Positions 5,008-5,051 of a stretch of DNA of 5,051 nt are shown in pieces; within the stretch, counting starts at the first letter, position 1; every line of letters begins with the position of its first letter. The translations under genes and the position numbers were made by a program. The notes beneath the pieces were generated by a model. The model was not told where the DNA came from and did not search any database. It was given only the letters and a program-made list of their open reading frames with translations. The stretch is from JAQIBY01 sp046546095 (GTDB taxonomy: Bacteria; Bacteroidota; Bacteroidia; Bacteroidales; ML635J-15), in assembly GCA_046546095.1 (NCBI GenBank), contig JBKGYK010000113.1:1-5051 (forward strand). The letters run 5' to 3'.

Positions 5008-5051
5008 TTACTCGAAGGCATATTCATCTAAAAACTGCTTAACCCTGTCCT
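5008..5051 (-). CDS. C-terminal end of an unidentified minus-strand gene
   Basis: Reading the minus strand from the window edge gives 13 codons, DRVKQFLDEYAFE, then TAA (5008-5010). The amphipathic, charged make-up looks like a real protein C-terminus, and the two other minus-strand frames stop within this stretch. The fragment is far too short to assign a family. If real, the REP-like palindrome at 4983-5004 lies 3 bases past its stop, and the DHODH-like gene converges on it across about 260 non-coding bases. Confidence 0.42.
   Translation of the reverse strand, partial: DRVKQFLDEYAFE

Overview
The window looks like ordinary chromosomal sequence from a member of the Bacteroidota, AT-leaning by eye. 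Three things point there. A NUDIX hydrolase, pyrE and a small SRPBCC protein sit together, an arrangement I recall from that phylum. Starts generally lack a Shine-Dalgarno sequence. The one convincing promoter carries the Bacteroidota -7 element TAnnTTTG rather than a sigma70 -10 box. I cannot name a genus from the sequence.

Layout from left to right: bases 1-106 hold no firm gene. A NUDIX hydrolase (minus strand, 107-727) and pyrE (plus, 732-1364) are divergent, with start codons only 4 bases apart. pyrE is followed after 6 bases by an SRPBCC-fold protein (1371-1781), probably on the same transcript. A separate short-chain dehydrogenase/reductase follows (plus, 1951-2748). It converges on a flavin-reductase-family gene (minus, 2826-3419) whose product begins with a lipoprotein signal peptide. 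The terminator of the dehydrogenase gene runs into the stop codon of the flavin reductase gene. A 345-base divergent intergenic region (3420-3764) then leads to a dihydroorotate-dehydrogenase-like gene (plus, 3765-4745). That gene has its own promoter and a strong hairpin terminator. The right end (4807-5007) is non-coding and rich in short palindromes of a REP-like kind. The last 44 bases look like the C-terminal end of a minus-strand gene that continues past the window.

Functionally, pyrE makes OMP from orotate in pyrimidine synthesis. The NUDIX and SRPBCC neighbours have no known substrate. The DHODH-like protein should not be read as the preceding pyrimidine step, because it lacks the catalytic Cys/Ser region of true dihydroorotate dehydrogenases. 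The other two oxidoreductases, one NAD(P)-dependent and one flavin-dependent and probably exported, have no visible pathway link to each other. I see no CRISPR array, transposase, phage gene, tRNA or rRNA. I also found no convincing new multi-gene system. The items most worth a second look are the exported flavin reductase, the DHODH-like active site, the 4-base divergent start region and the palindrome cluster on the right.
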